A stretch of 64,000 nucleotides of DNA from Tenacibaculum pelagium (GTDB lineage: Bacteria > Bacteroidota > Bacteroidia > Flavobacteriales > Flavobacteriaceae), in NCBI RefSeq assembly GCF_014062345.1, contig NZ_JACGLS010000001.1:620001-684000 (forward strand), read 5' to 3'. This document shows positions 61,039-64,000 of the stretch, piece after piece. A program made the position numbers and the translations under genes. The notes beneath the pieces were generated by a model. The model searched no databases, had not been told where the DNA came from, and saw only the letters and a list, made by a program, of their open reading frames with translations. How positions within the stretch are numbered: position 1 is the stretch's first letter; every line of letters starts with the position of its first letter.

Positions 61039-61146
61039 GCTTAGGTAAAACTAATTAACAATACACTTTTGCACTCTACAATTCTTGCTAAATTAGCAGC
61101 GTTAAATATTTAAAAATTGTATTTTTACATAGTATAAAAACGCACA

Positions 61147-61794
61147 ATGGCACACGATTTAAGCGATTACAGAAAATCATACGAAAAACAAGAATTACTA
61201 AAAAGTAATTGCCCTGAAAATCCGATGGAACTTTTTAGAGATTGGTTTTTTGTTGCAGATGAATCTGAAATGGTAGATGAAGCAAATGCGATGACAATTG
61301 CTTCTATAGGTATTGATGGATTCCCAAAAAGTAGAGTGGTATTACTAAAAAAATATACTTGGGAAGGTTTTATTTTTTACACCAATTACAATTCTGAAAA
61401 AGGAAAAGCTATCCAAGCTAACAACCATGTTTGTTTGTCTTTTTTTTGGGCTGGTTTAGAACAACAAATAATCATAAAAGGTAAAGCTGAAAAACTCCCA
61501 GAAAACTTATCAGATGGTTATTTTGAATCTAGACCAAACGGTAGTAAATTAGGTGCTTGGGCTTCTAACCAAAGTGAGGTTGTTGCCTCTCGTGAAGAAC
61601 TTGACAATCAGTTAAAAAACTTTGAAAACCAATTCAAAGGAAAAGAAATTACACGTCCACCACACTGGGGAGGTTTTATTGTAAAACCTGTATCTATTGA
61701 GTTTTGGCAAGGGCGCCCAAATAGAATGCACGATCGCATTAGATATACTTTACAAGAAGATTTTTCTTGGAAAATTAACCGATTAGCTCCTTAA
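61147..61794 (+). CDS. pdxH: Pyridoxamine 5'-phosphate oxidase
   Basis: A 215-aa FMN enzyme that makes pyridoxal 5'-phosphate from the pyridoxine or pyridoxamine phosphate. SRVVLLKKYTWEGFIFYTNYNSEKG with FMN contacts is cut here to its core SRVVLLKKYTWEGF; SFFWAGLEQQIIIKGKAEKL and the C-terminal IEFWQGRPNRMHDRIRY signature are clear. Divergent from the TonB receptor. Confidence 0.97.
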   Translation: MAHDLSDYRKSYEKQELLKSNCPENPMELFRDWFFVADESEMVDEANAMTIASIGIDGFPKSRVVLLKKYTWEGFIFYTNYNSEKGKAIQANNHVCLSFFWAGLEQQIIIKGKAEKLPENLSDGYFESRPNGSKLGAWASNQSEVVASREELDNQLKNFENQFKGKEITRPPHWGGFIVKPVSIEFWQGRPNRMHDRIRYTLQEDFSWKINRLAP

Positions 61795-61824
61795 TTTTTA
61801 TATTTACATAGCTATAAAATTAAA

Positions 61825-62313
61825 ATGAAAACACTTTATATCGTTCGTCACGCAAAATCATCATGGAAATATGATAGCGTTGCAGATATTGACAGACCTT
61901 TAAAAGAGCGTGGTATTAATGATGCGCATTTATTATCTAAATATTTAGCTAAAGAAATAAAAAGACCAGATGTTTTTATTTCTAGTAGTGCAAATAGAGC
62001 CTTGCATACTGCCGTTATTTTTTGCGAAAACTTTAGCTATCCATTATCTAACTTGCAAATAAAGCGCCAACTATATAGCTTTAGCGATGGCTATTTAGTA
62101 AAAACAGTAAAAGCGCTAGACGATAGTTTTGACAGTGCCATTATTTTTAGTCACGATCATGGTATTAATAGCTTTGTAAATAAGTTTGGAAGTAAGCCAA
62201 TAGCCCACGTAAGTACTTGTGGAGTTATTGGAATTCAGTTTAAAGACAAACATTGGAAAAACATTAAAAAAGGAATTACCACTTTAGTAGAATTCCCAAA
62301 AAATCATAGATAA
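61825..62313 (+). CDS. SixA-like histidine phosphatase
   Basis: A 162-aa histidine-phosphatase-superfamily protein. N-terminal RHAKSSWKY contains the catalytic RH(A); a later FSHDHGINSF provides the second His. SixA-type enzymes remove phosphate from phospho-His of histidine-containing phosphotransfer domains. It lies 30 bases after pdxH and 11 before the ppx/gppA-like gene, so it belongs to the same operon. Confidence 0.92.
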   Translation: MKTLYIVRHAKSSWKYDSVADIDRPLKERGINDAHLLSKYLAKEIKRPDVFISSSANRALHTAVIFCENFSYPLSNLQIKRQLYSFSDGYLVKTVKALDDSFDSAIIFSHDHGINSFVNKFGSKPIAHVSTCGVIGIQFKDKHWKNIKKGITTLVEFPKNHR

Positions 62314-62324
62314 ATCTATATATT

Positions 62325-63218
62325 TTGAAAATTAAAAAATATGGCGCTATTGATATAGGATCTAATGCTGTACGATTATTAGTAGCCAACGTTATAGAAG
62401 AAAAAAACAAAGAACCACAGTTTAAAAAATCATCTTTGGTTCGTGTTCCTATCCGTTTAGGAGCCGATGCTTTTGTTAGTGGAACTATTTCTGAAGAAAA
62501 TATTAACAGAATGATTGACGCCATGGAAGCTTTCAAATTAATAATGAAAGTTCATGGTGTAGAAAAATATAAAGCTTGTGCTACCTCAGCAATGAGAGAA
62601 GCAGAAAACGGAATTGACGTTGCTAATACTATTTTAAAAAAGACTCAAATAGAAATTGATATTATAGATGGTAAAAAAGAAGCCGCAATTATATCATCTA
62701 CAGATTTAAATCAATTAATAGAATCTGACGCGACCTATTTATATGTTGATGTTGGTGGTGGCAGTACTGAATTTACCCTATTCTCTCAAGGAAGAATTAT
62801 CAACTCAAAATCTTTTAAGATTGGTACTGTTCGTTTAATTAACAATAAGAAATCTGAAAACAAGGCTATCTTTAAAAAAGTACAAGAATGGATTCAAGAA
62901 AATACTAAAAACTACAAACGTATTTCTTTAATTGGTTCTGGTGGTAACATTAATAAACTTTTTAAAATGTCTGGTAGAGATGCTGGAAAACCAATATCAT
63001 ATATCTATTTAAATGCGCAGTATCAATTCTTGAAAAAGATGAGTTATAAAGAGCGAATTTCTGAATTAAGTTTAAACCCAGATAGAGCAGATGTTATTGT
63101 TCCTGCAACAAAAATCTATCTTTCGGCTATGAAATGGAGTGGTGCTAGAAAAATATTTGTCCCTAAAATTGGCTTGTCTGACGGGATAATTAAAAGCTTA
63201 TATCTCAATAAATTATAA
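62325..63218 (+). CDS. Ppx/GppA family phosphatase
   Basis: A 297-aa protein of the sugar-kinase-like ASKHA fold: AIDIGSNAVRLLV (phosphate 1), TSAMREAENG, YVDVGGGSTEFTLFS (phosphate 2) and LIGSGGNINKLFKM. Members act as exopolyphosphatases or (p)ppGpp phosphatases. Shorter than E. coli Ppx, as is usual in Bacteroidota (no C-terminal HD domain). TTG is the start codon at 62325. Confidence 0.93.
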   Translation: MKIKKYGAIDIGSNAVRLLVANVIEEKNKEPQFKKSSLVRVPIRLGADAFVSGTISEENINRMIDAMEAFKLIMKVHGVEKYKACATSAMREAENGIDVANTILKKTQIEIDIIDGKKEAAIISSTDLNQLIESDATYLYVDVGGGSTEFTLFSQGRIINSKSFKIGTVRLINNKKSENKAIFKKVQEWIQENTKNYKRISLIGSGGNINKLFKMSGRDAGKPISYIYLNAQYQFLKKMSYKERISELSLNPDRADVIVPATKIYLSAMKWSGARKIFVPKIGLSDGIIKSLYLNKL

Positions 63219-63256
63219 CTCAATTTAACAACTCTTTAACATTCGTTTTTTTTTCA

Positions 63257-63264
63257 TATATTTG
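63257..63264 (+). promoter_or_regulatory. -7 element of repeat protein gene
   Basis: TATATTTG, exact match to TAnnTTTG, 75 bases before the ATG at 63340; no clear TTTG at -33. Leaves a leader of about 70 bases. Confidence 0.5.
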
Positions 63265-63339
63265 TTTAGATGTGACTTTCACTCCCCCTTGTGTGTCATA
63301 TTATAAAGCTAAATAATCACAAACAAATTATTATTTATT

Positions 63340-64000
63340 ATGAAAAAATTACTATTAACGGGGGTACTTTTTGCTATTGGTTTTTCCGGATCTGCACAAG
63401 ATTTACCTACCAATGCTGAACCAGGAAAATGTTATGTTCGTTGTAAAACTCCAGAAGTTTGGAAAAACGAAGATGTAACTATCGAGGTAGCTCCAGCATA
63501 CAAAAGAATTGTAACACATCCTGCTGAATACAAAACCGTAACTGAACGTGTTTTAGTTGACGAAGGGAGTCAAAAATTAGTTATTGTACCTGCTAAGTAC
63601 GGAAAAGAAACTTATTCTGTTGTTACGAAAGAAGCAGCACAACGTATCGAAAAAGCCTTAGGAAGACCTTCTTCTGCAAATGAAACTGTTGTAACTAAAG
63701 AAGCTGCACAAAAATTAGAGGTTATCCCTGCTAAATATGAAATGCGTGATGTTGTTGTAACTGTAAAAGAAGCAACTCAACGTTTAGAAATTGTTCCAGC
63801 AAAATACGAAACTAGAGATGTTGTTGTTGTAACAAGAGAAGCTTCGCAACGTTTAGTTAAAGTACCTGCTAAAACAAGTACTGTTGATGAAGTTGTGGTT
63901 ACTAAAGAAGCATCTCAACGTTTAGAGGTTGTACCTGCTAAATACGAAATGAGAGATGTTGTTGTGACTGTTAAAGAAGCAGGACAACGTATCGAAGTAG
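63340..64000 (+). CDS. Secreted repeat protein, OmpA-family type (partial)
   Basis: The gene runs off the window; 220 residues are visible. Signal peptide ends GFSGSAQ, followed by EPGKCYVRCKTPEVW, a start typical of flavobacterial OmpA-family proteins with N-terminal repeats. From residue ~50 on there are ~22-24-residue units of the form VVTKEASQRLEVVPAKYE. Two units plus a third recur as a 69-residue block: residues 117-151 and 186-220 are nearly the same (VVTKEA...AKYEMRDVVVTVKEA). The peptidoglycan-binding OmpA domain, if any, would lie outside. Confidence 0.75.
   Translation, partial: MKKLLLTGVLFAIGFSGSAQDLPTNAEPGKCYVRCKTPEVWKNEDVTIEVAPAYKRIVTHPAEYKTVTERVLVDEGSQKLVIVPAKYGKETYSVVTKEAAQRIEKALGRPSSANETVVTKEAAQKLEVIPAKYEMRDVVVTVKEATQRLEIVPAKYETRDVVVVTREASQRLVKVPAKTSTVDEVVVTKEASQRLEVVPAKYEMRDVVVTVKEAGQRIEV

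Noticed and set aside
1..64000. CRISPR array, insertion sequence, prophage or integrase
   Set aside because: No regularly spaced short repeats, transposase or tyrosine/serine recombinase was found. In particular no integron integrase accompanies the three cassette-like units.

Overview
The window is a 64 kb piece of an AT-rich chromosome from a marine-type member of the Flavobacteriaceae (Bacteroidota). The family call rests on gldI (a gliding-motility FKBP lipoprotein confined to this group), many short lipoprotein signal peptides ending in SC or AC, a TonB-dependent receptor with a carboxypeptidase-like N-terminal domain, promoters of the Bacteroidota type (TTTG, about 20 bases, TAnnTTTG), and scarce Shine-Dalgarno sequences. 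The genus (Tenacibaculum/Polaribacter-like) is only an impression. There is no rRNA, phage, insertion sequence, transposase or CRISPR array. One tRNA gene, tRNA-Ser(UGA), is present.

Layout. 1-3.4 kb: the end of a Clp unfoldase, a thioredoxin-like lipoprotein, an AIM24/TIGR00266 protein and a DUF4442 protein. 3.5-6.8 kb: an envelope operon of DUF4870, PadR, PspC and NTF2-like genes. 7.0-8.9 kb: an orphan small gene with a large imperfect hairpin, a VanX-like dipeptidase and a secreted protein. 9.0-13.3 kb: pyruvate dehydrogenase E1-alpha and E2, then a DM13 lipoprotein with an outer-membrane barrel. 13.4-18.0 kb (minus): an NTF2/DJ-1 fusion, an AraC-type membrane regulator, DinB, Crp/Fnr and aroC. 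18.3-22.6 kb: the tRNA, PAP2 phosphatase and a peptidyl-prolyl isomerase cluster with gldI, ending in an NrnA-like phosphoesterase. 22.7-32.9 kb: ndk, a second orphan gene with hairpin, DciA-like/recF, a TPR protein, ribH, mutL, two rhomboid proteases, an EEP-family protein and a geranylgeranyl-reductase-like flavoprotein. 33-41.4 kb: a Calx-beta-like lipoprotein, a peptide-binding lipoprotein, small enzymes, mtaB and a lytic transglycosylase. 41.5-48 kb (minus): csp, folE, hisS, YihY, an M3 peptidase and nadC. 48-53 kb: rlmH, rdgB-like, an iron/cobalamin-type ABC permease and ATPase, an M28 peptidase and an MtfA-like peptidase with a SEC-C tail. 53-64 kb: an ABC-F ATPase, a third orphan gene with hairpin, an SGNH hydrolase, a TonB-receptor locus, pdxH, sixA-like, ppx/gppA-like and the start of a repeat-rich secreted protein.

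Most of the window is ordinary core chromosome. Three single-gene insertions stand out: an 83-aa protein at 7.0 kb, a membrane protein at 23.3 kb and a DUF6624 lipoprotein at 55.0 kb. Each lies on the plus strand between unrelated core genes and is followed directly by a different but architecturally similar long imperfect inverted repeat. Two also share a 64-base upstream element whose hairpin arms change together. They look like a dispersed, integron-cassette-like arrangement with no recombinase in view. A second unexplained signal is a 31-bp site made of two 10-bp direct repeats 21 bp apart. It occurs upstream of the TonB receptor, the alpha/beta hydrolase and the DUF2141 gene, and suggests one regulator, perhaps of the LytTR type, for the whole locus.
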